NCBI GenBank assembly: GCA_947644545.1
Contig: CANRZW010000006.1
Span: forward strand, 62,001-126,000
Direction of reading: 5' to 3'
DNA from: an uncultured Lachnospiraceae bacterium
Lineage (GTDB): Bacteria; Bacillota; Clostridia; Lachnospirales; Lachnospiraceae
DNA length: 64,000 nucleotides
Position 1 is the stretch's first letter, and every line of letters begins with the position of its first letter. Positions 1 to 10,887 of the stretch are shown here, in pieces. The position numbers and the translations under genes are program-made. A model generated the notes under the pieces. The model was not told the DNA's origin. It ran no database searches and was given only the letters and a program-made list of their open reading frames with translations.

Positions 1-1302
1 CATTTCCATTTCCAGGCTTTTCCTCACCTGCATCATACTCTCCAAAGCCTCCCGAATCGCTTCTTTATGCCGCATATTCGTGATATATACCTGGTCATTA
101 TAAGAAATCTCCCCGTGAAAAAACATTTCCCTGACAGCATGAAGTAAGTCTTCAATACCCGAATCTGTCTTGGTGGAAGTCCTGATCATATATTTATCAA
201 TATCCGTTATTTCATTTTCATTGGCAGCGCCGTTGATTTCTTCTATCAAATTCTTAATATCATTTTCCTGAACTATTTCGTGCAGATCGGATTTATTCAA
301 TAAAATAATGACATTCTTATTTCGGATCATTTTCATAATCTCATGATCATTCTCATCCAGAGGAAGAGAAGAATCCACAACATAGAGAATCAGATCGGCA
401 TTCCCGGAAATCTTTATCGCTCTGTCTACCCCCATCTTCTCCACGATATCTTCTGTATTACGGATACCGGCAGTGTCAACGATATTTAGCGTAATCCCCC
501 CAATCGATATGACTTCCTCCAGGGTATCCCTTGTCGTTCCGGCAATATCGGTTACGATCGCTTTCTCCTCTCCTACCAGAATATTCAAAAGAGAAGACTT
601 ACCGGCATTCGGTTTTCCAACGATAACGGTATTGATTCCCTCTCTCAGCATCCTGCCATCATCCGCAGAATCTAATAACTTATATAATTCCTGTATCACA
701 TGTTCTGTTCTCTCGGATAATCTGTCATAATAACCATCCAGGCTGATATGTTCCGGATCATCCAAAGCAGATTCTATAAATGCAATTTCATACAAAATAG
801 CTTCTCTGAGACTTCGTATTTTGTCAGAAACAAAACCTTTCAACTGCTTCACAGAAGACTGCAGGGCAAATTCATTCTTGGCATGGATAATATCCATCAC
901 TGCTTCCGCCCTGGAAAGATCAATTCTGCCATTCAAGAAAGCACGTTTCGTAAATTCTCCCGGTTCCGCAATCCTTGCACCTGCCTGAATCACGGTGTCA
1001 AGAATCTTTCTCATCATAAGGATACCGCCATGACAGTTGATCTCCACCGTATCTTCTGTAGTATAACTTCGGGGAGCTTTCATTACCGTAACCATAACTT
1101 CATCGATCACAGTCTCATTGTCTGCAACGACAGACCCATAATGGATCGTATGACTGGCATATCTGGTCAGGGTTCTTTCCTGCTTACTGTTCCTGTAGAT
1201 CTTATCAACTATCGTAACCGCATCTTCTCCACTGACACGCACAATACCGATTCCTGAATCTGACATGGCTGTTGCAATAGCCGCAATTGTATCCGTTTTC
1301 AT
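1..1302 (-). CDS. mnmE: tRNA uridine-5-carboxymethylaminomethyl modification GTPase MnmE, C-terminus cut by window edge
   Basis: MnmE works with MnmG to modify the wobble uridine (U34) of certain tRNAs in the cytoplasm. The reading frame starts at the ATG at 1302-1300 and stays open to base 1, giving 434 residues; the family is about 455-460 long, so only the last 20-25 residues, including the expected C-terminal Cys motif, lie outside. The N-terminal formyl-THF-binding-like domain is followed by a G domain with P-loop GKPNAGKSS, the switch motif DIAGTTRDT, DTAG and NKSD, all visible in the translation. It is the last gene seen of the leftward oriC-proximal cluster; a terminator-like hairpin separates it from jag, so it probably has its own promoter. 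Confidence 0.95.
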   Translation of the reverse strand, partial: MKTDTIAAIATAMSDSGIGIVRVSGEDAVTIVDKIYRNSKQERTLTRYASHTIHYGSVVADNETVIDEVMVTVMKAPRSYTTEDTVEINCHGGILMMRKILDTVIQAGARIAEPGEFTKRAFLNGRIDLSRAEAVMDIIHAKNEFALQSSVKQLKGFVSDKIRSLREAILYEIAFIESALDDPEHISLDGYYDRLSERTEHVIQELYKLLDSADDGRMLREGINTVIVGKPNAGKSSLLNILVGEEKAIVTDIAGTTRDTLEEVISIGGITLNIVDTAGIRNTEDIVEKMGVDRAIKISGNADLILYVVDSSLPLDENDHEIMKMIRNKNVIILLNKSDLHEIVQENDIKNLIEEINGAANENEITDIDKYMIRTSTKTDSGIEDLLHAVREMFFHGEISYNDQVYITNMRHKEAIREALESMMQVRKSLEMEM

Positions 1303-1338
1303 ATTAATCTGTCCTTTTATACTCTATAATCATATACT

Positions 1339-1373
1339 AAAAACGGCAAGATTGAAATATCCTGCCGTTTTTT
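1339..1373 (-). terminator. Rho-independent terminator between jag and mnmE
   Basis: Inverted repeat AAAAACGGCA (1339-1348) / TGCCGTTTTTT (1363-1373) with a 14-base loop. On the minus strand the stem is followed by a T-run, so it would end transcripts coming from jag; the A/T symmetry makes it potentially bidirectional. Confidence 0.75.
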
Positions 1374-1377
1374 AATA

Positions 1378-2016
1378 CTATCTGTTTCTGTCATACTTCT
1401 TTAAAACAACAACCACATGCCTGAACGGCTCATCTCCTTCACTGTGTGTTGTAACATACTTATCATTCTGCAGTGCGGAATGTATAATCCGTCTCTCATA
1501 AGGATTCATCGGCTCGAGGGAAACCGGCCGCTTCGTTCTCTTCACCTTATAAGAAATGTTCTTTGCCAGATTCTCAAGCGTTTCTTTTCTTCTCTGACGG
1601 TAATTCTCCGTATCAACCTTGACTCTTATATAATTATCAACATTCTTATTGACTACCAGAGATACAAGATATTGCAAAGAATCCAGTGTCTGTCCTCTCT
1701 TACCAATCAGAACACCCATATCATCGCCGTTTAAGTCGATTTCCATGTAATTCTCGATCTCATCGTATTTAACGTCAATTACAACCGTCATATCCATAGC
1801 TTCAAAGACATCTTTTAAGAAATCTTTAGCGGTATCCTGTACGGAAGATTTGACTCTTGCCCTGATAACAGCGGGTCTTGCGCCTATCCCAAGAAATCCG
1901 GAAGAGCCTTCTTCTACAACTTCATACTCCAGTTTATCACTGGTCACAGTAAATTTCTGACATGCTTCCGTAATCGCATCATTCACTGTCTTTGCAGATA
2001 TCTCAATAAATTCCAT
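1378..2016 (-). CDS. jag: RNA-binding protein Jag/KhpB (SpoIIIJ-associated)
   Basis: The 212-residue protein has the three-part layout of Jag/KhpB: an N-terminal Jag_N domain (about residues 1-50, starting MEFIEISAKTVNDAI), a central KH domain (about 75-150) carrying the GKRGQTLDSLQ loop, and a C-terminal R3H domain (about 150-205) with the R...H signature near RRIIHSALQ. In Firmicutes it is an RNA-binding partner of KhpA linked to cell elongation and division. It lies directly downstream of yidC (spoIIIJ) in the usual oriC order. A GGAGG sits about 10 bases before the ATG. Confidence 0.93.
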   Translation of the reverse strand: MEFIEISAKTVNDAITEACQKFTVTSDKLEYEVVEEGSSGFLGIGARPAVIRARVKSSVQDTAKDFLKDVFEAMDMTVVIDVKYDEIENYMEIDLNGDDMGVLIGKRGQTLDSLQYLVSLVVNKNVDNYIRVKVDTENYRQRRKETLENLAKNISYKVKRTKRPVSLEPMNPYERRIIHSALQNDKYVTTHSEGDEPFRHVVVVLKKYDRNR

Positions 2017-2078
2017 AAATATTCAATCCTCCATTCCTACACAAAATCAATCTGATCCACATCATCAACCTGACAACC

Positions 2079-3392
2079 TTATTTATTATTCTTCTCGTTA
2101 TACTGCTTCACCATATTAGCTTTAGACATCATGCTTCCGGATTTCGCATTCTTATTATAGTATTCCGTTGATTTTCTGACTGCCTCTGCCTTTTCCTCAG
2201 CTGTCAAAGAAGGAGTAGAATTTGCCTTGGAAGCGGTAGTACTCACTTTCTTCGTATTCATATTTGCGTAAGCTGCCATCTGTTCGGCCTTTACGCCGGC
2301 CTTCTCCATTTTCTTCTTAGCCTTGACTTCATTCTTCTTGATGATCTCGTCCAAATCCAACTTATCAATATGTTTGTTGATAATAACCTGCTGGATACTT
2401 CTCACCACAGCGCCGGCTACCCAGTAAAGTCCAAGACCGGCAGGCAGCGTATAACAGAAGATAGCAGACATGATCGGCATCATCATATTCATCGTCTTCA
2501 TGGACTGCATCATCGTATTCTGGGTGTCACTCTTGTTATCCGACTGTGTTTCCTGCTGCGGCATTAATTTCAAGTTGATCCACTGTGTCACGGCAGACAG
2601 AATCGGAATCGAAATAGCCGCTATTACCATCAAATAAGAACCTGCGCTTATGGCTTCTTTGACAATATAAGAAGGAGAATTACCGATATTCAATCCCAGG
2701 AAATTATTATACTGATTTAATAATTCCAGTGACTGATCCACATCCTGTGACAGACTCGGAAACTTATCCTTGATACTGAGCCATTCCGCCGTCGAGGACT
2801 TGTTTAACACGTCTATAAAAGTATTCTGTACATAAGTAGTAACGCCGTTGATAAAAGATTCATTTTCAAATTGCTTATTGAAATAACCGGCCTGAGAAAA
2901 TGACCTGATAAATTCCGAGCTCCCTGCCTGCGCGATCAAATTGTCAACAAGCGGAAAGAAAGCTTCTTTGATCTTGCCAACATAGGCAGGCATATTATTG
3001 ATAACCCGATACAATGCAAACAGGATCGGCATCTGGATGATCAGCTGCACACAACCGCCGGTAGGAGAAACGCCATACTTCGCATAAATGGCTTTCGTCT
3101 CCATATTCATTGCCATCATGGCGTCATTATCTTTCCTGTTCTTATATTTGGCCTGTACGGCCTGCAGTTCCGGATTCATCTTCGCAGACAGCTTCGAGAA
3201 CTTCTGCTGCTTGATCGTAAGGGGCATCATAAGAAGATAGATTACGATCGTAAACAAAATAATAGCAAGTCCAATATTAGGGATACCAATCTTATCAATG
3301 ACAAAAAAGATACCTTCCATAATATAACCCAACAATTTCGCGATAGGACCAAGTATCTTACCGGGATCCTGGGTTAACAAAATATCTGACAC
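2079..3392 (-). CDS. yidC: Membrane protein insertase YidC/OxaA (SpoIIIJ type)
   Basis: YidC inserts and folds inner-membrane proteins with or without SecYEG. The 437-residue protein starts at a GTG (3392-3390) 10 bases after a strong AAGGAGG. The first hydrophobic segment (about 15-60, ending in LLMMPLTIKQQKFS) leads into the cytoplasmic helical hairpin (about 63-100), then the conserved QLIIQMPILFALYR segment and three further membrane segments. A long central insert (about 140-230) is extracytoplasmic. The C-terminal tail is Lys-rich, as expected for ribosome contact. No lipobox cysteine is apparent at the N-terminus, unlike Bacillus SpoIIIJ. Operon: rnpA-yidD-yidC-jag. Confidence 0.95.
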   Translation of the reverse strand: MSDILLTQDPGKILGPIAKLLGYIMEGIFFVIDKIGIPNIGLAIILFTIVIYLLMMPLTIKQQKFSKLSAKMNPELQAVQAKYKNRKDNDAMMAMNMETKAIYAKYGVSPTGGCVQLIIQMPILFALYRVINNMPAYVGKIKEAFFPLVDNLIAQAGSSEFIRSFSQAGYFNKQFENESFINGVTTYVQNTFIDVLNKSSTAEWLSIKDKFPSLSQDVDQSLELLNQYNNFLGLNIGNSPSYIVKEAISAGSYLMVIAAISIPILSAVTQWINLKLMPQQETQSDNKSDTQNTMMQSMKTMNMMMPIMSAIFCYTLPAGLGLYWVAGAVVRSIQQVIINKHIDKLDLDEIIKKNEVKAKKKMEKAGVKAEQMAAYANMNTKKVSTTASKANSTPSLTAEEKAEAVRKSTEYYNKNAKSGSMMSKANMVKQYNEKNNK

Positions 3393-3424
3393 TATCGATT
3401 TACCTCCTTCAAATCATATATTTT

Positions 3425-3634
3425 TTAAGGAACAGGGTCATAACCACCTTTTGAAAAAGGATTACATCTGCATATTCTCCAAAGAGCCATCAGTCCGCCT
3501 TTCAAAGCGCCGTATTTCTCAACGGCCTCCAGTCCATATTCGGAACAGGTTGGGAAATACGGGCACTTTGTGCTTTTCATTGGAGAAATATATCTTCTAT
3601 AGAATTTAATAAGATAAATTAGTAATTTTTTCAT
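3425..3634 (-). CDS. yidD: Membrane protein insertion efficiency factor YidD
   Basis: A 69-residue protein with the family pattern: an N-terminal amphipathic stretch ([15 protein letters not shown]), then the Cys-containing core [19 protein letters not shown] and the C-terminal [14 protein letters not shown]. YidD is a small peripheral membrane protein that helps YidC-dependent insertion. It starts 8 bases after the rnpA stop codon with no clear Shine-Dalgarno of its own, so translational coupling to rnpA is likely. Confidence 0.95.
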   Translation of the reverse strand: MKKLLIYLIKFYRRYISPMKSTKCPYFPTCSEYGLEAVEKYGALKGGLMALWRICRCNPFSKGGYDPVP

Positions 3635-3642
3635 ATCAATTT

Positions 3643-3993
3643 CTAAATCCGCTCTTCATCACACAGAATATGATGAAGGCCCGAAAGATGTAATAATGCG
3701 CTTTCAATCTCATGATAACCGACCAAAGCAGCGCCTTTTCTTGCAACGACTACTATATCTAAACCACTATTAAATATATTCTCATGTAGTCGGTAACTCT
3801 CTCTCACCAGTCTGGCAAATCTGTGTCTGACGACACTGTTGCCTACCTTCTTACTGGCGGATATTCCCAGTCTGTTTTTGTCTGTGTTGTTTTTCAATAC
3901 GTACATTACCAGATATTTGTTTGCGTAACTCTTACCATGTCTGTAAACATACTGGAAATCATTATTTTTCTTTAAGGATTCTGAAAATACCAT
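3643..3993 (-). CDS. rnpA: Ribonuclease P protein component RnpA
   Basis: Protein subunit of RNase P, which matures the 5' end of tRNAs. I start it at the ATG at 3993 (product begins [17 protein letters not shown]) because GGAGG lies 4 bases upstream. An in-frame ATG at 4050 would add 19 hydrophobic residues foreign to the family. The product is 116 residues. It shows the FQ.VYRHGKS N-terminal pattern and the RNR-type signature around [19 protein letters not shown] (about residues 40-60). It follows rpmH, with a terminator-like hairpin in between that may dampen read-through. Confidence 0.93.
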   Translation of the reverse strand: MVFSESLKKNNDFQYVYRHGKSYANKYLVMYVLKNNTDKNRLGISASKKVGNSVVRHRFARLVRESYRLHENIFNSGLDIVVVARKGAALVGYHEIESALLHLSGLHHILCDEERI

Positions 3994-4035
3994 TTTTCCT
4001 CCATATTCATAACAAACGACATAACAAATCAGGAG

Positions 4036-4062
4036 AAAAAAAGGCCACATAAATGCGGCCTA
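4036..4062 (-). terminator. Terminator/attenuator after rpmH
   Basis: On the minus strand the sequence AGGCC...GGCCT forms a short stem (4042-4046 with 4057-4061), extended by CAT/ATG pairs, immediately followed by seven T residues. It overlaps the rpmH stop codon. This would reduce transcription from rpmH into rnpA. Confidence 0.7.
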
Positions 4063-4194
4063 TGCTGATAATCTCTTTCTTCCTTTTGCACGTCTTGCAG
4101 CCAGAACTTTTCTTCCACCGGCAGTACTCATTCTCTTACGGAATCCGTGAACCTTGGATCTCTGTCTCTTCTTGGGCTGATAAGTCATTTTCAT
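4060..4194 (-). CDS. rpmH: Large ribosomal subunit protein bL34
   Basis: A 44-residue, highly basic protein found by direct translation of the minus strand: it begins [20 protein letters not shown] and ends GRKRLSA. The pattern [17 protein letters not shown] is diagnostic of L34. AAGGAGG lies 9 bases upstream of the ATG at 4194-4192. It is the gene immediately left of oriC, divergent from dnaA, as in most Firmicutes. Confidence 0.97.
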   Translation of the reverse strand: MKMTYQPKKRQRSKVHGFRKRMSTAGGRKVLAARRAKGRKRLSA

Positions 4195-4752
4195 TTCGAT
4201 GCACCTCCTTCTATGAAACCTTAATTTATATATAAGGTAGTTTTATTTTACAAATATTTGAAAAACAACATGTTGATTATATATAATTCATGGAGAAACG
4301 TCAAGTAAATAAGCTTATTTTTTCTCTTAAAATACGATAAAAATGGCACAAAACGAACTGTTCTATATCTTGTTATTTATAACAAAAACCATCTACAATA
4401 TATAGATACCGTTTTATAAACATCGTAATTATATCCACAATCATGTGTATAACTTGTGCATAACTTCATTTTAAAATGTTAAAAAATCTCCTGATCCTCT
4501 TAAAATGCAGTGTTAATATTGTTTATAACCATTTTCATTCTTATCCACATACTCTTTCCGCAATTCATAAAAATTACAATGCCCTTAAAAGGCAATTTCA
4601 GATTTACGATAAAAATGGCGCTTACATGTGGACAAATCTGTGGATATAAATATTATTTTGTGGACAACTTCATTTGAATTTTTAGATTATTTATATTAAT
4701 ATATAGGGTAGGGAAGTTTCGACGTAACATAAAAAACGAGGTTTATCAAAAT
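4195..4752. other. oriC: Chromosomal replication origin, dnaA-upstream part (DnaA-box cluster)
   Basis: A 558-base AT-rich gap between the divergent rpmH and dnaA genes. DnaA boxes (consensus TTATNCACA, either strand) are seen at 4444-4452 (TGTGTATAA, perfect), 4455-4463 (TGTGCATAA, perfect), 4541-4549 (TTATCCACA, perfect), and near-matches at 4431-4439 (ATATCCACA), 4627-4635 (TGTGGACAA), 4640-4648 (TGTGGATAT) and 4659-4667 (TGTGGACAA). The last box is followed by an AT-only stretch (about 4678-4705) that could be the unwinding element next to dnaA. Box order and position resemble the Bacillus incA/B region. The dnaA promoter must also lie here, but I could not assign it securely. Confidence 0.9.
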
Positions 4753-6102
4753 ATGGATTCAATCAAAGACAAATGGGATTTAATAAAAGAAACACTGAGA
4801 GAAGAATATGAGCTTACTGATATTTCCTACAATACCTGGATATTGCCGCTTAACTTCTATCAGGTTAAAAATAATGTAGTGATGATCATTATTCCTTCTG
4901 ATCAGGCTCATGCTCTCAATTATATCTCTTCCAAGTATAAAAGCTTTTTCCAGGTTACCATATCAGAGATGATGGATCACACTTACGATATCGCTTTTAT
5001 TCTGGAAAAAGATGTAGTGGAAGGCGCCCTGGGAGAAGACGATCCTGTTTATAATCTGAAATATGAACATGCGAACCTGAATCCAAAATACAAATTCGAT
5101 ACCTTCGTCGTAGGAAGCAACAACAAATTCGCTCACTCGGCTTCTCTCGCAGTAGCCGAATCTCCGGGCGACGTATATAATCCTCTCTATATTTATGGAG
5201 GAGCAGGACTTGGCAAGACACACCTGATGCATTCCATCGGCCGCTTTATACTGGAACAGAATCCTGATATGAAAGTTCTCTACGTAACATCGGAAGTGTT
5301 TACCAACGAGGTCATAGACGGCGTCAGGAGCGGTGACACCGTCAAGATGAACAAATTCCGTGAGAAATATCGTACCGTAGACGTACTTCTGATCGATGAT
5401 ATCCAGTTCATCATTGGCAAGGAAAGTACGCAGGAAGAATTCTTCCATACCTTCAACACCCTGCATTCCGCCGGCAAGCAGATTATTCTCTCCTCGGACA
5501 AACCTCCCAAAGACATGGAGATTCTGGAAGAAAGATTTCGATCCAGATTCGAGTGGGGTCTGATCGCGGATATCCAGCCGCCCGATTATGAGACAAGAAT
5601 GGCAATCCTTAAGAAAAATGCGGAAACTTATCCGAAGGATATCGACGATGAGGTATTTCAGTACATTGCTAACAATATTAAGTCGAATATCAGGGAGTTA
5701 GAGGGAGCCTTTAATAAGATCATCGCTTTTTCCAAATTAAATAAAGTTGACATTAACTTAGCTTATGCGGAAGAAGCCCTGAAAGATGTCATAGATCCGG
5801 ATCTGCCAAGAGATATCACACCAACCCTGATTATTAACGTAGTGGCTGAACATTTTAATGTCAGTCCGGCAGACATTACATCCAAGAAAAGAAATTCGGA
5901 ATTTGTACTGCCAAGACAGATTGTCATGTATCTGTGCAGAACGATGACCGAAACCCCTCTTGCAGGCATTGGAAAGATTCTCGGTAAGAAGGATCACACG
6001 ACTGTAATTCACGGCATCAAAAAGATAACAGAGGGAGTTGCAACCAATGAAGAATTAAGAAACAAAGTGGAACTGATTAAGAAGAAAATAAATCCATCCT
6101 GA
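4753..6102 (+). CDS. dnaA: Chromosomal replication initiator protein DnaA
   Basis: 449 residues, full length. Domain I (about 1-80) begins MDSIKDKWDLIKETLREEY. The AAA+ domain III (about 110-325) carries Walker A GGAGLGKT (residues 149-156) and Walker B LLIDDIQF (Asp215-216). The C-terminal DNA-binding domain IV (about 355-449) carries the DnaA signature with KDHTTVIHGIKKI. DnaA-ATP binds the boxes on both sides of this gene and opens oriC. The ATG follows a weak GAGG about 10 bases upstream; the upstream spacer contains no better start. Confidence 0.98.
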   Translation: MDSIKDKWDLIKETLREEYELTDISYNTWILPLNFYQVKNNVVMIIIPSDQAHALNYISSKYKSFFQVTISEMMDHTYDIAFILEKDVVEGALGEDDPVYNLKYEHANLNPKYKFDTFVVGSNNKFAHSASLAVAESPGDVYNPLYIYGGAGLGKTHLMHSIGRFILEQNPDMKVLYVTSEVFTNEVIDGVRSGDTVKMNKFREKYRTVDVLLIDDIQFIIGKESTQEEFFHTFNTLHSAGKQIILSSDKPPKDMEILEERFRSRFEWGLIADIQPPDYETRMAILKKNAETYPKDIDDEVFQYIANNIKSNIRELEGAFNKIIAFSKLNKVDINLAYAEEALKDVIDPDLPRDITPTLIINVVAEHFNVSPADITSKKRNSEFVLPRQIVMYLCRTMTETPLAGIGKILGKKDHTTVIHGIKKITEGVATNEELRNKVELIKKKINPS

Positions 6103-6427
6103 ATTATCGCAACTGCCTGTCCTGTCCACAAACCTAAGCAAGATCATGTAGAAAAACAGTGGAAAGCAGGTTGATAGAAAGAATACTTATTATCACACCA
6201 TTTGATGAAGTTAAAAACGGATGTTGATAATCTCATATTTATAATCAGGTTATCCTGCGTTTTTCACATGGTTATTCTTTTACTTTTTTGCTGATAAATA
6301 GTATAATAGACAGGGTTATCCACTTATCAACACCTGTTATTACTAATACTATGAAATAAATTATTAATAAATAACTTATGGCAGCTCAAAATTTTTGCAC
6401 ACATATAAGAAAGGAATTTATACACAC
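6103..6427. other. oriC: Origin region downstream of dnaA: second DnaA-box group and dnaN promoter
   Basis: A 325-base non-coding gap. DnaA-box-like sequences: TTATCCACT (6316-6324), TTATCAACA (6324-6332), TGTTGATAA (6222-6230) and CTGTCCACA (6119-6127), each one mismatch from TTATNCACA. A sigma-A-like -10 TATAAT at 6302-6307 with TTTACT (6279-6284) 17 bases upstream is a candidate dnaN promoter, directly followed by two of the boxes. This would let DnaA repress dnaN. The arrangement matches the bipartite origin (incC) of Bacillus; the function here is inferred. Confidence 0.65.
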
Positions 6428-7537
6428 ATGAAGATTGTATGTTCAAAATCCAGTCTCTTAAGCGGAGTACAAACTGTTTCCAAGGCAGTTCCCAATAAGA
6501 CAACGATGTCTATATTGGAATGTATCCTTGTGGATACGAGAACCGGTGAGATCAAGCTGACTGCCAATGATATGGAACTGGGTATAGAAACCGTGATTGA
6601 CGGTGAGATCATTGATAAGGGGATTATCGCACTTGATGCCAAGATCTTCCTGGAGATTGTGCGGAAGCTTCCTGACAACAACATTACGATTGAGACGGAT
6701 GATTCGTTTAAGACTACCATTACCTGTGAGAAGGCAAAGTTTAACATTATAGGAAAATCAGGAGAAGATTTCTCTTTTCTTCCGGAAATCGAGAAGAATG
6801 ATTGTGTCATGTTGTCACAGTTTACTTTGAAGGAAGTGATCAGACAGACGATATTCGCCATATCCGATAATGACAACAATAAGCTGATGACGGGAGAATT
6901 GTTTGAGATCAGTGATAATACGCTGAAGGTTGTGGCTCTTGACGGTCACAGGATCTCTATCAGGAGAATATTGCTTAAGAATTCCTATGACTACAAGAAA
7001 GTGGTCGTTCCAGGTAAGACGTTGAATGAGATCAGCAAGATTCTTTCCGGAGATATGGATAAAGATGTCAGCATCTACTTCACGAGTAAGCATATTCTGT
7101 TTGAGTTTGACAATACGATCGTTGTTTCCAGATTGATTGAGGGAGAATATTTCAGGATTGATCAGATGTTGTCCAGTGATTATGAGACAAGGGTGAGGAT
7201 CAATAAGAAGGAGTTATTGAATTGTATCGACAGGTCAACTCTTCTCGTGAAAGAAGGAGATAAGAAGCCTGTTATCATGAGCGTATTGGATGACATGATG
7301 CAGTTGAAGATGAACTCCACGGTAGGAAGCATGGATGAGGAGATAGATATCGACAAGGAAGGGAAGGATTTAATGATCGGGTTCAATCCCAAGTTTCTGA
7401 TCGATTCTCTGCGCGTGATCGAGGATGAGGAGATCAATTTATATATGGTGAATCCGAAAGCGCCCTGTTTTATCAGGAATGCAGAGGAAACTTATATCTA
7501 TGTGATATTGCCGGTGAATTTCACGACGGTGAACTGA
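6428..7537 (+). CDS. dnaN: DNA polymerase III beta subunit (sliding clamp)
   Basis: The beta clamp encircles DNA and tethers polymerases and repair factors. I use the ATG at 6428 (product MKIVCSKSSLLSGVQTVSKA, 369 residues) with AAAGGAA 11 bases upstream; an in-frame TTG at 6395 would add 11 residues not typical of the family. Three clamp domains of about 120 residues each are consistent with the length, and the N-terminal pattern of the family is clear. The C-terminus ends with the ..YVILPVNFT... pattern; most clamps have a P-M-R motif nearby, here replaced by PVNF, as in several Clostridia (from memory). Confidence 0.95.
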   Translation: MKIVCSKSSLLSGVQTVSKAVPNKTTMSILECILVDTRTGEIKLTANDMELGIETVIDGEIIDKGIIALDAKIFLEIVRKLPDNNITIETDDSFKTTITCEKAKFNIIGKSGEDFSFLPEIEKNDCVMLSQFTLKEVIRQTIFAISDNDNNKLMTGELFEISDNTLKVVALDGHRISIRRILLKNSYDYKKVVVPGKTLNEISKILSGDMDKDVSIYFTSKHILFEFDNTIVVSRLIEGEYFRIDQMLSSDYETRVRINKKELLNCIDRSTLLVKEGDKKPVIMSVLDDMMQLKMNSTVGSMDEEIDIDKEGKDLMIGFNPKFLIDSLRVIEDEEINLYMVNPKAPCFIRNAEETYIYVILPVNFTTVN

Positions 7538-7570
7538 GAAGATAATAAGATTGGAATAGAATAGAAAATT

Positions 7571-7780
7571 ATGGAAATAATCAGGATCAGGGACGATTTT
7601 ATCAAGCTGGGGCAGGCGCTTAAGCTGGCGGGACTGGTAGAGTCCGGGGTGGATGCCAAGATTGAGGTACAGGAAGGACAGGTTAAGGTCAACGGCGTTG
7701 TGGAAGTGCAGCGCGGGAAGAAGATCCATCCGGGCGATGTGATAGAATTTGACGGACAACAGGTTAGGGTAGAGAACTGA
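7571..7780 (+). CDS. yaaA: S4-domain RNA-binding protein YaaA
   Basis: A 69-residue single S4 RNA-binding domain: starts MEIIRIRDDFIKLGQALKLA and has the G-V-D-A-K..V..G.V.VN...E..RGKKI..GD.I. pattern. In Firmicutes this small gene sits between dnaN and recF; it has been linked to the ribosome in Bacillus. Its stop codon overlaps the recF start by one base (TGATG), so the two are translationally coupled. Confidence 0.9.
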   Translation: MEIIRIRDDFIKLGQALKLAGLVESGVDAKIEVQEGQVKVNGVVEVQRGKKIHPGDVIEFDGQQVRVEN

Positions 7781-8859
7781 TGATTATAAAATCATTGGAA
7801 ATTGCAGATTACAGGAATTACGACTCTTTACATATTGATTTCAGCAGCGGCACAAATATTCTCTATGGGGATAACGCGCAGGGGAAAACGAATATCCTGG
7901 AGGCGATCTATATGTCGGCCACTACTAAATCCCACAAAGGGACAAAGGATAAGGATGTCGTTAATTTCAATCAAGAGGAAGCGCATATCAGGACTTATCT
8001 GGAAAAAGAGGGTATAGAGACGAGAGTGGATATGCATCTTCGTAAGAGTAAGTCCAAAGGAATCGCAATTGACGGCCAGAAAATCAAAAAAGCGGCGCAG
8101 CTGCTTGGTCTGTTGAATGTCGTTTTCTTTTCCCCGGAAGATTTAAGTATCATCAAGAACGGGCCTGCGGAGAGAAGAAGATTTGTGGATATGGAACTGT
8201 GCCAGCTGGATCAGTTTTATCTCTACAATCTGAACAATTATAATAAGATTGTAAATCAGCGCAATAAGCTTTTGAAGGATATGTATTTCAATCCGTCTTT
8301 GCGGGATACGCTGAATATATGGGATTCTCAGCTGATTTCTTTTGGGAGTAAGATCATAGAGAGAAGGCAGCTTTTTGTGGAGCAGTTAAACGAGATCATA
8401 TTGGAGATTCACAGGAAATTATCCGGCGGCAGGGAGAATCTGATCATTCAATATGAACCGGATGTGACCATAAGCAATTATGAAAGGAAGCTGGCTGCAA
8501 ATCAGGAAAGAGACGTTAAGTTGAAGCAGACTGCTACCGGACCACACAGGGATGATTTCAGTTTCCTTGTGGAAGATATCGATATTCGCAAGTTCGGATC
8601 TCAGGGACAGCAGAGGACAGCGGCGCTTTCTCTCAAATTATCGGAGATCGAGCTGGTGAAGAAGATGACGAAGGATAATCCGGTACTGCTCTTGGATGAT
8701 GTGTTGTCGGAACTTGACAGTAACAGGCAGAATTATCTGTTGAGTACGATCGGAGATATTCAGACAATCATCACTTGTACGGGATTGGATGAATTTGTGA
8801 ACAATCGATTTGAAATCGACAAAGTTTTTCATATAGAAAATGGTAAGATTATAGGGTAG
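7780..8859 (+). CDS. recF: DNA replication and repair protein RecF
   Basis: 359-residue SMC-like ABC ATPase that helps RecO/RecR load RecA at single-strand gaps. Walker A GDNAQGKT spans residues 30-37, the ABC signature region FGSQGQQRT lies near 270, and Walker B LLLDDVLSELD has Asp306-Asp307. The N-terminus MIIKSLEIADYRNY is typical. It overlaps yaaA by one base and is followed 68 bases later by gyrB. Confidence 0.96.
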   Translation: MIIKSLEIADYRNYDSLHIDFSSGTNILYGDNAQGKTNILEAIYMSATTKSHKGTKDKDVVNFNQEEAHIRTYLEKEGIETRVDMHLRKSKSKGIAIDGQKIKKAAQLLGLLNVVFFSPEDLSIIKNGPAERRRFVDMELCQLDQFYLYNLNNYNKIVNQRNKLLKDMYFNPSLRDTLNIWDSQLISFGSKIIERRQLFVEQLNEIILEIHRKLSGGRENLIIQYEPDVTISNYERKLAANQERDVKLKQTATGPHRDDFSFLVEDIDIRKFGSQGQQRTAALSLKLSEIELVKKMTKDNPVLLLDDVLSELDSNRQNYLLSTIGDIQTIITCTGLDEFVNNRFEIDKVFHIENGKIIG

Positions 8860-8882
8860 ATTTTGATAAGAACAGATCATGA

Positions 8883-10853
<1,971 letters not shown>

Positions 10854-10887
10854 AAACAGATTTGTAAGAAAGGAACATTGCTATAGA

